This document shows positions 17,642 through 26,911 of a stretch of 64,000 bases of DNA, piece after piece. The first letter of the stretch is position 1, and each line of letters opens with the position of its first letter. A program made the position numbers and the translations under genes. The notes beneath the pieces are model-generated. The model was not told the origin of the DNA. It made no database searches and saw only the letters and a program-made list of their open reading frames with translations. Origin of the DNA: an uncultured Massilia sp. (GTDB lineage: Bacteria > Pseudomonadota > Gammaproteobacteria > Burkholderiales > Burkholderiaceae_D); contig CAJYQM010000086.1 in NCBI GenBank assembly GCA_913777025.1, forward strand, positions 1-64,000, read 5' to 3'.

Positions 17642-18352
17642 ATGAAACGCCTGTTTGCCGCCGCCGCCCTGCTGGCCCTGTCCGCGCATGCCGCCTTTGC
17701 CGGCGAGTTGACCCTGTTCACCGACACCGACTTCCGCGGCGCCCGCCTCACCGTCGAACGCGATGCTCCCGACCTGAACCGCATCGGCTTCAACGACCGC
17801 GCGTCCAGCATCGTCGTGCGTTCCGGCGTGTGGCAGGTGTGCGAACACCGCGATTTCGGCGGCTTCTGCGCCGAGTTCGGCCCGGGCGAATACCGCAACC
17901 TGCCGCGTTTCAACGACAGCATCTCCTCGGTGCGCGAATTGTCGCGCGGCGGGCCGGGACGCGACGGCGGCTGGCGCGGTGACCGCGGCGACGACCGCCC
18001 TGGCGACGGCCGCTGGGACGACCGCCGTGGCGACGGCCGCTGGGATGACCGCCGCGGCGGCGACCGCGACGGCGGCGGCTGGCGCGGTGACGACCGCCGC
18101 GGCGGCAGCGCCGTCGAACTGTTCGACCGTCCGCGTTTCGAAGGCGCCCAGGTATCGCTGTCCGGCGAACTGCGTACGCTGCGCGACGTCGGCTTCAACG
18201 ACCGCACCAATTCGATCATCGTCCGTGAAGGCCGCTGGGAATTCTGCGACGATGCCGATTTCCGCGGCCAGTGCACCGTCTACGGTCCCGGCCGCTACGC
18301 CTTCATCGACCGCCTGGCCGGCCGCATCTCCTCGATGCGCCGCGTGCGCTGA
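17642..18352 (+). CDS. exported beta/gamma-crystallin protein with Asp/Arg/Gly linker
   Basis: A 236-residue secreted protein with two beta/gamma-crystallin domains. The signal peptide is MKRLFAAAALLALSAHAAFA. Domain 1 (about 21-98) starts ELTLFTDTDFRGARLTVERD and includes FNDRASSIVVRSGVWQVC. Domain 2 (about 157-236) starts VELFDRPRFEGAQVSLSGEL and includes FNDRTNSIIVREGRWEFC. The N/D-x-x-S-S/I positions are those used for calcium binding in this family. The linker (about 100-155) is almost only Gly, Asp, Arg and Trp, with tandem GDGRWDDRR units. ATG 17642 is supported by GGAGAAGAG immediately upstream. Likely a calcium-binding structural or stress protein of the envelope. Confidence 0.88.
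   Translation: MKRLFAAAALLALSAHAAFAGELTLFTDTDFRGARLTVERDAPDLNRIGFNDRASSIVVRSGVWQVCEHRDFGGFCAEFGPGEYRNLPRFNDSISSVRELSRGGPGRDGGWRGDRGDDRPGDGRWDDRRGDGRWDDRRGGDRDGGGWRGDDRRGGSAVELFDRPRFEGAQVSLSGELRTLRDVGFNDRTNSIIVREGRWEFCDDADFRGQCTVYGPGRYAFIDRLAGRISSMRRVR
18005..18058 (+). repeat. 27-base tandem repeat inside crystallin linker
   Basis: Two near-identical 27-base units (18005-18031 and 18032-18058) encode GDGRWDDRR-type peptides. Degenerate copies flank them. Such repeats may vary in number between strains by slippage. Confidence 0.75.
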
Positions 18353-18359
18353 TTTCAGA

Positions 18360-19433
18360 TCAGCCGAGCAGCGCCACCCCCTTGATCTGCACCCAGACGG
18401 CGCGGCCGGGCTGGATATCCAGTTCGCGCCGCGAGCGTTCGGTGATGCGCGCCAGCAGCGGAGACGGTCCCATGCGCAGCTGGACCAGCACATGGCCCGG
18501 CGTGTCGGTGGCGGTTGTCGCCGTCACGGTGGCCGGCAGCAGGTTGACGATGCTGGTGCCGGCGGGACGTTGCAAGGCCAGGCTGACGTCGCGTGCGTGG
18601 ATGCGGCAGCGCAGGTGGCTGCCGACGGCTTCCTTTCTCTGGCCGACGTAGAGTACTCCGCCCTCAAACGCCAGGCGCGACAGCGCGTCGGCCTCATGTC
18701 CCTCCAGCACCGTGTCCAGCACCACGCCGGCATCGTCGGCAAAGGCCGGCGGCAGGTCGGCGCGCGCCAGCGTTTCGCTCAGCGGGCCGCTGGCCACCAC
18801 GCGGCCGGCGTCCAGCAGCACCAGGTGATCGGCCAGGCGCGCGACTTCGTCTGGCGCATGGCTGACGTAGATGATCGGGATCGACAATTCGTCGTGCATG
18901 CGCTCGAGATAGGGCAGGATTTCCTGTTTGCGGCGCAGGTCCAGTGCGGCCAGCGGCTCGTCCATCAGCAGCAGGCGCGGCGAAGCGAGCAGGGCGCGCG
19001 CGATCGCCACGCGCTGGCGCTCGCCGCCGGACAGGCCGGCCGGGCGACGCTCCAGCAGATTGCGGATGTCGAGCAGCCCTGCGACCACGTCCGGCGAAAA
19101 CCTGCGCTCGCGCGCCGGCACCCGCTTCATGCCGAATTCCAGGTTGGCGCGCACGCTGAGGTGGGGAAACAGGCTCGCTTCCTGGAACACATAGCCGAGC
19201 GCGCGCTTGTGGACCGGCACGCAAAGTCCCTTCGCATCGTCCTGCCAGACTTCATCGCCGATCGACACATGGGCATCGTCGGCGCGTTCCAGCCCGGCGA
19301 TGGCGCGCAGGCACGTGGTTTTACCCGACCCCGAGGGGCCGAACAGGGCGGTGATGCCGCGCCCCGGCAGGTCGAGGTCGACGTCGAGGGTGAACTCCCC
19401 GCGCTCGATGCGCAGGCGGGCCCGGATGTCCAT
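18360..19433 (-). CDS. modC: molybdate ABC transporter ATP-binding protein ModC
   Basis: ATPase of the molybdate importer, 357 residues. Walker A is GPSGSGKTT (about 33-41), the signature is [15 protein letters not shown], and Walker B is [12 protein letters not shown]. The H-loop is [10 protein letters not shown]-terminal Mop/TOBE-like domain (about 290-357) is the usual molybdate-binding regulatory part. It overlaps the modB stop by one base (TGATG), so translation is coupled. The order modA-modB-modC matches the classical operon. Confidence 0.95.
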   Translation of the reverse strand: MDIRARLRIERGEFTLDVDLDLPGRGITALFGPSGSGKTTCLRAIAGLERADDAHVSIGDEVWQDDAKGLCVPVHKRALGYVFQEASLFPHLSVRANLEFGMKRVPARERRFSPDVVAGLLDIRNLLERRPAGLSGGERQRVAIARALLASPRLLLMDEPLAALDLRRKQEILPYLERMHDELSIPIIYVSHAPDEVARLADHLVLLDAGRVVASGPLSETLARADLPPAFADDAGVVLDTVLEGHEADALSRLAFEGGVLYVGQRKEAVGSHLRCRIHARDVSLALQRPAGTSIVNLLPATVTATTATDTPGHVLVQLRMGPSPLLARITERSRRELDIQPGRAVWVQIKGVALLG

Positions 19434-20110
19434 CAGTGCCGTCCTTTCATCGCTTGCGGCTTCAAGGTGTACAGCAGCAACAGCACCAGGAAGCTGAACA
19501 CGAGCATGACGGCGGACAGCCAGTGCGCCTGCGCGTAGTCGAGCGCCTCCACGTGATCGTAGATCTGCACCGACACCACCCTTGTCTTGTCCGGAATATT
19601 CCCGCCGATCATCAAGACGACGCCGAACTCGCCCACCGTATGGGCAAAACCGAGCACGCCGGCCGTCAGGAAGCCGGGCCGCGCCAGCGGCACCGCCACG
19701 CTCCAGAAACTGTCCCAGCGGCTGGCGCGCAGCGTAGCCGCCACTTCCAGCGGGCGTTCTCCGATCGCTTCGAACGCGTTCTGCAAGGGCTGCACCACGA
19801 AGGGCATCGAATACAGCACGGATGCCAGCACCAGACCGCTGAACGTAAAGGGCAGCAAGCCGATGCCGAGCGCGTCCGTCATCTTGCCGACGGATCCGTT
19901 CGGTCCCAGCAGCAGCAGCAAATAAAAGCCGATCACGGTCGGCGGCAGCACCAGCGGCAGCGCCACGACTGCCGCCACCGGATGCTTTAAACGCGAGCGC
20001 GTGCGCGCCAGCCACCAGGCGACCGGCGTGCCCAGCGCCAGCAGCAAGGCCGTGACGACGGTGGCCAGTTTCAGCGTCAGCCAGATGGCCGCGAGGTCGG
20101 CAGCATCCAT
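19433..20110 (-). CDS. modB: molybdate ABC transporter permease ModB
   Basis: Inner-membrane permease of 225 residues with about five to six helices. The EAA loop region is [20 protein letters not shown] followed by [13 protein letters not shown], which contacts ModC. Early segments ([20 protein letters not shown]) match ModB. It lies between modA (15 bases upstream) and modC (one-base overlap). Confidence 0.95.
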   Translation of the reverse strand: MDAADLAAIWLTLKLATVVTALLLALGTPVAWWLARTRSRLKHPVAAVVALPLVLPPTVIGFYLLLLLGPNGSVGKMTDALGIGLLPFTFSGLVLASVLYSMPFVVQPLQNAFEAIGERPLEVAATLRASRWDSFWSVAVPLARPGFLTAGVLGFAHTVGEFGVVLMIGGNIPDKTRVVSVQIYDHVEALDYAQAHWLSAVMLVFSFLVLLLLYTLKPQAMKGRH

Positions 20111-20125
20111 TCTTGCCGGCCGTAC

Positions 20126-20884
<759 letters not shown>

Positions 20885-20910
20885 TTATGTAGTAAAGATT
20901 ATCTACTGAG

Positions 20911-20934
20911 CGTTATGTACTGAAGTATATAACG
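20911..20934. promoter_or_regulatory. ModE operator between modA and modE
   Basis: The arms CGTTATGTA (20911-20919) and TATATAACG (20926-20934) are an inverted repeat with one mismatch around a six-base spacer. This closely matches the known CGTTATAT-type ModE box. It is placed to repress modABC when molybdate is abundant and probably also affects modE. Confidence 0.8.
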
Positions 20935-20963
20935 AAAGCCCGACCGATCTGCTATCGTGCCGT

Positions 20964-21767
20964 ATGGAAGAAAAATTCACCCTGCAAGGCAGCGTCTGGA
21001 TGACGGTCGGCGGCCAGAACTTCGGCGGACCGGGCCGGGTCGAACTGCTGGCCAGGATCGCCGAGACCGGTTCCATCAGCCAGGCCGCCAAGGCCATCAA
21101 GATGAGCTACAAGGGCGCCTGGGATGCGATCGACGCCATGAACAACCTGGCCGGCGAACCGCTGGTCGAACGCCTGACCGGCGGCAAGGGCGGCGGCGGC
21201 ACGCGCCTGACCGCGCGCGGGCAGCAACTGGTCAAAAACTTCCGCGCCCTCGAACAAGTCCACCGTGATTTTGTCGAACAACTCAACCGGCAGGCCGCCG
21301 GCATTGCCGATGACTTGAACCTGATCAGCAGGCTGAACATGAAAACGAGCGCACGCAACCAATTCTTCGGCACCGTGTCCCGCGTCCACGCCGGGGCCGT
21401 CAACGACGAGATCGAACTCGACATCGCCGGCGGCCAGAAGCTGGTGGCCATCGTCACCCGCGACAGCACCGAAAGCCTGGGCCTGGAGCCGGGCCGCCAG
21501 GCGTTTGCCTTGATCAAGTCCTCGTCCGTCATCCTGGTCACGCAGGCGGACGGGGCGCGCTTCTCGGCGCGCAACCGCCTGACGGGCACGATATCCCGCC
21601 TGACGCCGGGCGCGGTGAACACCGAGGTCGTGCTCGACCTGGCGGGCGGCGGTAGCGTCGCCGCCATCATCACCAACGACAGCGCCCAGGCGCTGGAGCT
21701 GGCCGAGGGCAAGGAAGCGACGGCCATGTTCAAGGCGTCCAGCGTGATCGTCGGCGTGCCGGGCTGA
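20964..21767 (+). CDS. modE: ModE-family molybdate-responsive regulator
   Basis: A 267-residue regulator. The N-terminal winged HTH (about 20-110) has LLARIAETGSISQAAKAIKM and SYKGAWDAIDAMNNLAGEPL, the LysR-like ModE form, then GGKGGGGTRLTARGQQLV. Two Mop/TOBE domains follow (about 125-190 and 197-265): ARNQFFGTVSRVHAGAVNDE and ARNRLTGTISRLTPGAVNTE. This is the full-length ModE layout. It is divergent from modABC across the ModE box. Confidence 0.95.
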   Translation: MEEKFTLQGSVWMTVGGQNFGGPGRVELLARIAETGSISQAAKAIKMSYKGAWDAIDAMNNLAGEPLVERLTGGKGGGGTRLTARGQQLVKNFRALEQVHRDFVEQLNRQAAGIADDLNLISRLNMKTSARNQFFGTVSRVHAGAVNDEIELDIAGGQKLVAIVTRDSTESLGLEPGRQAFALIKSSSVILVTQADGARFSARNRLTGTISRLTPGAVNTEVVLDLAGGGSVAAIITNDSAQALELAEGKEATAMFKASSVIVGVPG

Positions 21768-21773
21768 GTTTTA

Positions 21774-22466
21774 TCAAGTCACGACACGCAGCAGCGGGGC
21801 GTGCTCGAACAGGCCTTCCCCCTGCCAGCGCGGCGCGGTGACCGGCGCGTTCATCGGCACCGCCCTGTCCGCATAGTCGGGACCCAGGTTGTTCAACATG
21901 CGCGGAAAGGCGCGGCAATACGTCGACTGGATGCCGGCCAGGCGCGCCAGGTCGCGGTAGGTGACCACGTGACCCGGCGGCACCACGTCCAGCACCGCCA
22001 GCACCCGCGCATGCCAATCGTCGGACCAGGCCGGCAACAGCGGCCCCAGGTCGCGCACCGGGTCGCCCGGCCGCATCGTGCCGCCCGCGATCACGCGTGC
22101 CAGCATGCCGCGCCGCAGGCCGATATCGCGCGACAGGCCGGGGCGGAAGGCATCCAGGTTGCCGCAGGCTTCGCACTGGAACATCAGCCACAGCAGGACG
22201 TCCTCGCCGACGCGCAGCACCGTGCCTGATTCCAATTCATCCGTATCAAAATCCACCAGCACATTCTCTCGCAAGGCATGCGGCGCCAGGCCCAGGTCGC
22301 GATAGGCACCGGCACCGGCGATCAACAGCTGGCGCGGCGAATAACGGTCCGCATGGGCATCGCCGAGCAGGCCGCGCTGGGCGACGGCATCCGCGCAGGC
22401 GACCGGTTTCGGGGGCGAACCGCGGGTGGCGCGAATCGCCAGGGCAGTGAGGGTACCGATCTTCAT
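21774..22466 (-). CDS. MOSC domain protein with MGMT-like C-terminal domain
   Basis: A 230-residue protein with two parts. Residues 1 to about 140 are a MOSC domain, the sulfur-carrier fold related to molybdenum-cofactor sulfurases; APHALRENVLVDFDTDELES and the Cys pair CEACGNLD (98-105) fit. Residues about 150-230 resemble the O6-methylguanine methyltransferase/alkyltransferase-like fold: VLAVLDVVPPGHVVTYRDLA, then AGIQSTYCRAFPRMLNNLG, and finally RWQGEGLFEHAPLLR. The catalytic PCHR is replaced by PMNA (204-207), so methyl transfer is not expected. It converges with modE (stops six bases apart). The MOSC call is firm; the second domain is inference from pattern. Confidence 0.82.
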   Translation of the reverse strand: MKIGTLTALAIRATRGSPPKPVACADAVAQRGLLGDAHADRYSPRQLLIAGAGAYRDLGLAPHALRENVLVDFDTDELESGTVLRVGEDVLLWLMFQCEACGNLDAFRPGLSRDIGLRRGMLARVIAGGTMRPGDPVRDLGPLLPAWSDDWHARVLAVLDVVPPGHVVTYRDLARLAGIQSTYCRAFPRMLNNLGPDYADRAVPMNAPVTAPRWQGEGLFEHAPLLRVVT

Positions 22467-22585
22467 GCACGCAGCGTATCAAAACCGCGCGCACCATGAC
22501 AATTCAATGAGCAATCCAATAAGCGATCCGATAAGCCAGACGGACCGAAGCACCGCATAATGCCATCAGGGTTAAAGATGGGGGA

Positions 22586-24451
22586 ATGGCGATGGAGAAC
22601 TTTCTACCTGATCAATGCGATATCGTGATGGAGGGCGGCGTGACCTCCGGCGTCGTCTACCCGGCCTTCGTCGCCCGCCTGGCAAAGCGGTTCACCTTGC
22701 GCTCGATCGGGGGCGCCAGCGTGGGCGCGATCGCCGCCATCGCCGCCGCCGCGGCCCAATACAAACGCAACCGGGTGCGCAAGGACGGCCACGGCTGCGA
22801 CGACGGCTTCCACAAGATCGCGCTGCTGCCGCGGCGCCTGCGCGAGCGCGTCGGCAGCACGACGCGCTTGCTGTCGCTGTTCCAGCCGAGCGAGGTGCTG
22901 GCGCCGCATTTCCGCGTCATCGTCACCGCGCTGGACGGCGGCACCCGGTTCGACACCGTGCTGCGCGTGGCGCGTGCGCTGCTGGTCAATTTCCCCACGG
23001 GCGCGCTGGCCGGCGCACTGCTGTGGCTGCTCGGCTTTGCCGTCAGCAGCGGCTTGCTGGGCGGACATTTGCCGATGAGTATTGGCATCTGGCTGGCGAG
23101 CGGCTTGTGGTTCGGGCTGTCGATGCTGGTCGCCGGCCTGGTGTTCGCGGCCCTGCAATTCGCCCTGGGCGCCTGGCGCGAGCTGCGCCGCAACCGTTGC
23201 GGCATCTGTCCCGGCCTGCGCGCCCGTCCGGACAACCCGCCGGCGCTGACCGAGTGGCTGCATGCGATGGTGCAGGAGATCGCCGGACTGGCGCCCGACA
23301 CGCCGCTGACCTTCGGCCACCTGCGCCAGTCGGAACCGTCGATCGAACTGGCCCTGATGAGCACAGGCCTGAGCGAACTGCGCGCCCACCGCCTGCCGCA
23401 CGCGAGCGCCGACCTGGTGTTCCGCGCCTCCGAACTGGCGCACCTGTTCCCATCCAACATCGTCGAGTGGATGAAACAGGCCTCGCACCGTACCCCACAC
23501 CGTCGCCAGACCCTGGCCTTGCTGGAAGGGGTGAATGGCGACCTCGAGGACTATTACTTCATGCCGGACGCGGACGATCTGCCCGTGGTGTTTGCCGCGC
23601 GCATGAGCCTGAGTTTCCCGGTGCTGATGCAAGCCGTGCCGCTGTACCGCATCCGCGCCCTGCCCACGCCGGGCAGCAAGGTCGGCTTGCTGCGCGTCTG
23701 GTTTTCCGATGGCGGCTTGACGAGCAATTTCCCGATCCACTTTTTTGACGCCATCCTGCCGACCCGCCCGACCTTCGGCGTCATCCTGCGCGACGATCTG
23801 CCGGAGGACCTGCCGCAGGCGGCCGCCAGCCCGGCCCGCCGTGTCTCGCTGCCGGTGAATAACAACGAAGGCATCACGCCGGCCTACATGCCGTTCGACG
23901 ACGCCGCCGGCCGGCCGTCCCTGCCGCGTTTCGCCGCCGCCATCTTCCGCACCATCCGCACCTGGCGCGACGAAGCCCTGACGCGCACGCCGGGCTACCG
24001 CGACCGCGTGGTTTTGATCCGCCACAAGAAATCCGAAGGCGGCCTGAACCTGAACATGGACCGCAAGGCGATCGGCGTCATGAGCCGCAGCGGCAGCCTG
24101 GCGGCCCGGACCGTCATGGCACGCTTCCTCGACCCGGTCGCCACGCAAAACGGCTGGCTCAACCACCGCTGGGTGCGCATGCGCAGCACCGCCGCCATCC
24201 TGCAAGACACGCTGTCGCCGCTGGTCGACGCCTGGCACGACGCGCGCCTGTCGCCCTCGTACGCGGCGCTGTGGCAGGCGCAGGGCGAGGCGGCGCTGCC
24301 GGCCTACCGGCTCGGCAGGGAAAGCCGGCTGGCCGGCGAAATCCTGTGGAAGGGCATACTGGCGATCCCGGAGCAGATCCGGCATGCGGACTTGTCCTCG
24401 CATGCGCCGCGGCCGCAGCCGGAGCTGGTGATTTCGCCCAAGCAGGCCTGA
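22586..24451 (+). CDS. patatin-like phospholipase with internal membrane segment
   Basis: A 621-residue patatin-family lipid acyl hydrolase. The oxyanion region is MEGGVTSGVVYP, the nucleophile motif is GASVG with Ser45, and the dyad Asp is in DGG (Asp375, in VWFSDGGLTSNFP). Between them (about residues 130-200) lie two or three hydrophobic segments, including LAGALLWLLGFAVSS and IWLASGLWFGLSMLVAGLVF, which suggest membrane anchoring. The start could be 22586 or the second ATG at 22592. It lies next to the T6SS baseplate gene tssK but points toward it from the other strand. Whether it is a secreted effector or a cellular enzyme is open. Confidence 0.85.
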   Translation: MAMENFLPDQCDIVMEGGVTSGVVYPAFVARLAKRFTLRSIGGASVGAIAAIAAAAAQYKRNRVRKDGHGCDDGFHKIALLPRRLRERVGSTTRLLSLFQPSEVLAPHFRVIVTALDGGTRFDTVLRVARALLVNFPTGALAGALLWLLGFAVSSGLLGGHLPMSIGIWLASGLWFGLSMLVAGLVFAALQFALGAWRELRRNRCGICPGLRARPDNPPALTEWLHAMVQEIAGLAPDTPLTFGHLRQSEPSIELALMSTGLSELRAHRLPHASADLVFRASELAHLFPSNIVEWMKQASHRTPHRRQTLALLEGVNGDLEDYYFMPDADDLPVVFAARMSLSFPVLMQAVPLYRIRALPTPGSKVGLLRVWFSDGGLTSNFPIHFFDAILPTRPTFGVILRDDLPEDLPQAAASPARRVSLPVNNNEGITPAYMPFDDAAGRPSLPRFAAAIFRTIRTWRDEALTRTPGYRDRVVLIRHKKSEGGLNLNMDRKAIGVMSRSGSLAARTVMARFLDPVATQNGWLNHRWVRMRSTAAILQDTLSPLVDAWHDARLSPSYAALWQAQGEAALPAYRLGRESRLAGEILWKGILAIPEQIRHADLSSHAPRPQPELVISPKQA

Positions 24452-24452
24452 G

Positions 24453-24606
24453 TTATCCCGGTGTTGTCCCCCGCTTGTCCCGGGCTTTTCCCTGCCTTAT
24501 CCCGCCCCTTTCAGCAGGGTTTTCCACAGCTTGCCCCAAGCCTTTTCCACGGGTTTTACGGGCTTGTCCGCCGTTTATTCCCGGGTTATCCAAAGACTTA
24601 TCCAGA
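24453..24606 (+). other. cluster of DnaA-box-like TTATCC/TTTTCC motifs
   Basis: Downstream of the patatin gene, TTATCCCGG (24453), TTTTCCACA (24520-24528), TTTTCCACG (24543), TTATCCAAA (24586-24594) and TTATCCAGA (24598-24606) recur in one orientation, with further degenerate copies. The DnaA box is TTATCCACA, so several are one or two mismatches away. The rest of the 24452-24869 gap holds only a weak 78-codon ORF (from 24694) with no ribosome binding site. Confidence 0.5.
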
Positions 24607-24869
24607 GGCTTCATACCGCCCAATCATCCGCCTGCACCAGTGCCGCCAGCCGCAAATGCGGATCCTCGTTCCCCACGCAAAGAACCGCTGTTCATGCACC
24701 GGATGTCCTCTTTCCACGTCTTCCTGGACAACAGCCTGCCCATCGTCCGCGCCGTCCTCGCGCCGGCGTCGAGGCCAGGCTGGTACACGGCGATGCGGCC
24801 CCGGCTGGACCAGCGCGGGCAGGCGGAACTCGATACCTGGCTGCAGGACCGGTTCCCGCCCACCGGTGC

Positions 24870-26210
24870 TCAAGACGTCACCGCCATCAGTTCCAGCTTC
24901 AATTCGCGGATCCCGGACGGCACATAGATCGAGATCGATTGCGCCTGCAGCATGCGCTCGTACATCTGCCCTTTCGGATCCAGCGTGAAATAGCAGGTGT
25001 CCGGCCGCACCGGCACCGCGGACGGCAATTGCGGCGCATATTGCAGGCGCACCCCCGGCAGGGCGGACAGCACGCATTTCTCGACGTCGTCCGGCGCGCC
25101 CACCTTGAAGCGCAGCGGCACCACATCGACCAGTTCCAGCGCCGGGATGTCGGCCGAGACGGCGATATAGAACGTCGTCTTGTCGTCGATCTTGCCCGAG
25201 TCCAGCATGCCGAGGTGGTAGGAGGGACGCGCCTCGTTCAGGGCGATCGCGAAGTATTTCGACGAGATCACGGTGTCGAGCAGTTCGCGGATGATCTGGT
25301 GGAGCTTGGCGAAGGCCGGGCCCGGATCGGCGTGCTGGTAGGGCGGCAGATCGGAAAGAAGCCAGCTTTTCGAAAAGGTCATCAAGCCGCCGGCCACGGC
25401 CAGCAATTGCTCATATAAACGCTCCGGATGCAGCGACGGATGGTGGAAATGGTGGGTCAGCGTGGCGTGGGCGCTGCTCGCCGTGTGCAGCAGCCAGAAC
25501 GAGGACATGTCGCCGGCGCGGAATTCGACCACGTTGCGGCTCGGCTCGCGGTGGTGGCCGTACAGGGCACTGACCTTGGCCTGCAGCGCGTCGAGCAGGC
25601 GGCGCAGCTGCAGGTACAAGGTGGGCGCCGCCTCGACCGAAAGGCTGGGCGGCACGAAGGCCGGGTCCATTTCAAAACCGCCGGTGGCGGCGCGGCGCAG
25701 GCGCAGCAGCGGGAAGTGGATATAGCCGTCGCGCGGTTCGAATTCGGACACCAGGCGCAGCGTCTTCCTGAGGTAGGCCAGCTGCACCGGCGCGGCCTGC
25801 GTGTACAGGTCCGGGGTTTCCTGGTTGGCCTGCACGAAGCGCGCCGTGTTGCTGGCCTGGCCGGGCTGGGCGAAATTCCCCGTGAAGGGTTTCAGGCCGG
25901 GCAGGGCGGCGTAATAGGTCACGCTCTGCTGGGCATGCGTCAGCTGGCCCAGGTCGATGGCGGGCGGCAGTTCGTCGATGTCCGGCGCGTCGACCAGTTC
26001 GCCGTCCTGGAAGCGCAGCGCCAGGTCGAGGATGCGCAGCACGTTGTCCGCCAGCGCATCGCGGTCGACCTGCAGCCGCTCGACGCCCCAGGCATACGGG
26101 TGGGCCGCGCGGATGCTCCGGTGCAGCCGGTGTTCGTGGTACGCGTCCTGGCGCTGGAAATGTTGTGGACGCAACAGCAAGCCTTCTCCCCAGAGTACTT
26201 TGCCGCTCAT
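24870..26210 (-). CDS. tssK: type VI secretion baseplate protein TssK
   Basis: TssK (446 residues, normal length), the trimeric connector between the T6SS baseplate and the membrane complex. The N-terminus GKVLWGEGLLLRPQHFQRQD is diagnostic (the W-x-E-G-x-L-x-P-Q-H-F-Q pattern). Further support comes from FHHPSLHPERLYEQLLAVAG and the C-terminal SISIYVPSGIRELKLELMAV. ATG 26210 starts exactly at the family N-terminus. It is divergent from tssEFG across about 190 bases. Other T6SS genes are not in the window. Confidence 0.95.
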   Translation of the reverse strand: MSGKVLWGEGLLLRPQHFQRQDAYHEHRLHRSIRAAHPYAWGVERLQVDRDALADNVLRILDLALRFQDGELVDAPDIDELPPAIDLGQLTHAQQSVTYYAALPGLKPFTGNFAQPGQASNTARFVQANQETPDLYTQAAPVQLAYLRKTLRLVSEFEPRDGYIHFPLLRLRRAATGGFEMDPAFVPPSLSVEAAPTLYLQLRRLLDALQAKVSALYGHHREPSRNVVEFRAGDMSSFWLLHTASSAHATLTHHFHHPSLHPERLYEQLLAVAGGLMTFSKSWLLSDLPPYQHADPGPAFAKLHQIIRELLDTVISSKYFAIALNEARPSYHLGMLDSGKIDDKTTFYIAVSADIPALELVDVVPLRFKVGAPDDVEKCVLSALPGVRLQYAPQLPSAVPVRPDTCYFTLDPKGQMYERMLQAQSISIYVPSGIRELKLELMAVTS

Positions 26211-26398
26211 GCCCTTGCCCTCCTGTGCAGTGAAGAAAACAACATAGCGTTTCAGGCGGGCTTTTGTACCTGAACAATAGTCAATCTTGCGGTCGCTCAA
26301 GCCCGAGTGTGGCGTGCCCGGATCAACACTTTTTTTCTTGGCCGCATGTGTGAAGATGGCGTTTTGCCGGGCACATGCCCAAGCCAAGGAGGCCGACG

Positions 26399-26911
26399 AT
26401 GAAGGGTTTTACGCCTGGGTTCTTTGACCGCCTGCTGGGTACGCCGATGCGCCACGGCGGCGGCGCCATGGCCACGCGCATGACGGTCGAAGACTTGAAG
26501 GACGCGGTGGCGCGCGACCTGGAAGCCTTGCTGAATACGCGTTCGGTGCTGCCCGGCGATGCGCTCAAGGGCTATCCCGAATGCGACACCTCGATCGTCA
26601 GCTACGGCATGATCGATTTCGCCGACCTGTCGCTGTCGAGTCCCACCGACCGTGCCCATATCTGCGCCTGCATCGAGCAGGCGATCGAGCGCCACGAGCC
26701 GCGCCTGCGCAACGTCAAGGCGCTGCTGGAAGTACGGGAAGGCGTGGTCAACCGCCTGAACTTTTCGATTACCGGGCTGCTGGTGGCCAGCGCCGCGCAG
26801 GAACCGGTCAACTTCGATGCGGTGCTGCAGCCGTCGACCCTGCAGTACAGCATCAGCAAGACGGGCCGGGCCCCTGCAGCGCCCACCACGCCCGCTGCGA
26901 AAGGGTCTTGA
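26399..26911 (+). CDS. tssE: type VI secretion baseplate protein TssE (gp25-like)
   Basis: A 170-residue gp25-like baseplate subunit. The FFDRLLG motif at the N-terminus, the VARDLEALLNTRS helix and YGMIDFADLSLSSP are family hallmarks, and the pattern LEVREGVVNRLNFSITGLLV closes the fold. ATG 26399 is chosen for the strong AAGGAGG just upstream; an in-frame ATG at 26375 lies before it. The stop overlaps the tssF start by one base (TGATG). Confidence 0.93.
   Translation: MKGFTPGFFDRLLGTPMRHGGGAMATRMTVEDLKDAVARDLEALLNTRSVLPGDALKGYPECDTSIVSYGMIDFADLSLSSPTDRAHICACIEQAIERHEPRLRNVKALLEVREGVVNRLNFSITGLLVASAAQEPVNFDAVLQPSTLQYSISKTGRAPAAPTTPAAKGS

Noticed and set aside
18005..18058. CRISPR-like repeat
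   Set aside because: Two contiguous 27-base units without spacers, in frame within a protein linker; a coding repeat.
24694..24927. 78-codon ORF between the patatin gene and tssK
   Set aside because: No ribosome binding site, overlaps the end of tssK on the other strand, and no conserved motif; kept as part of the gap description.
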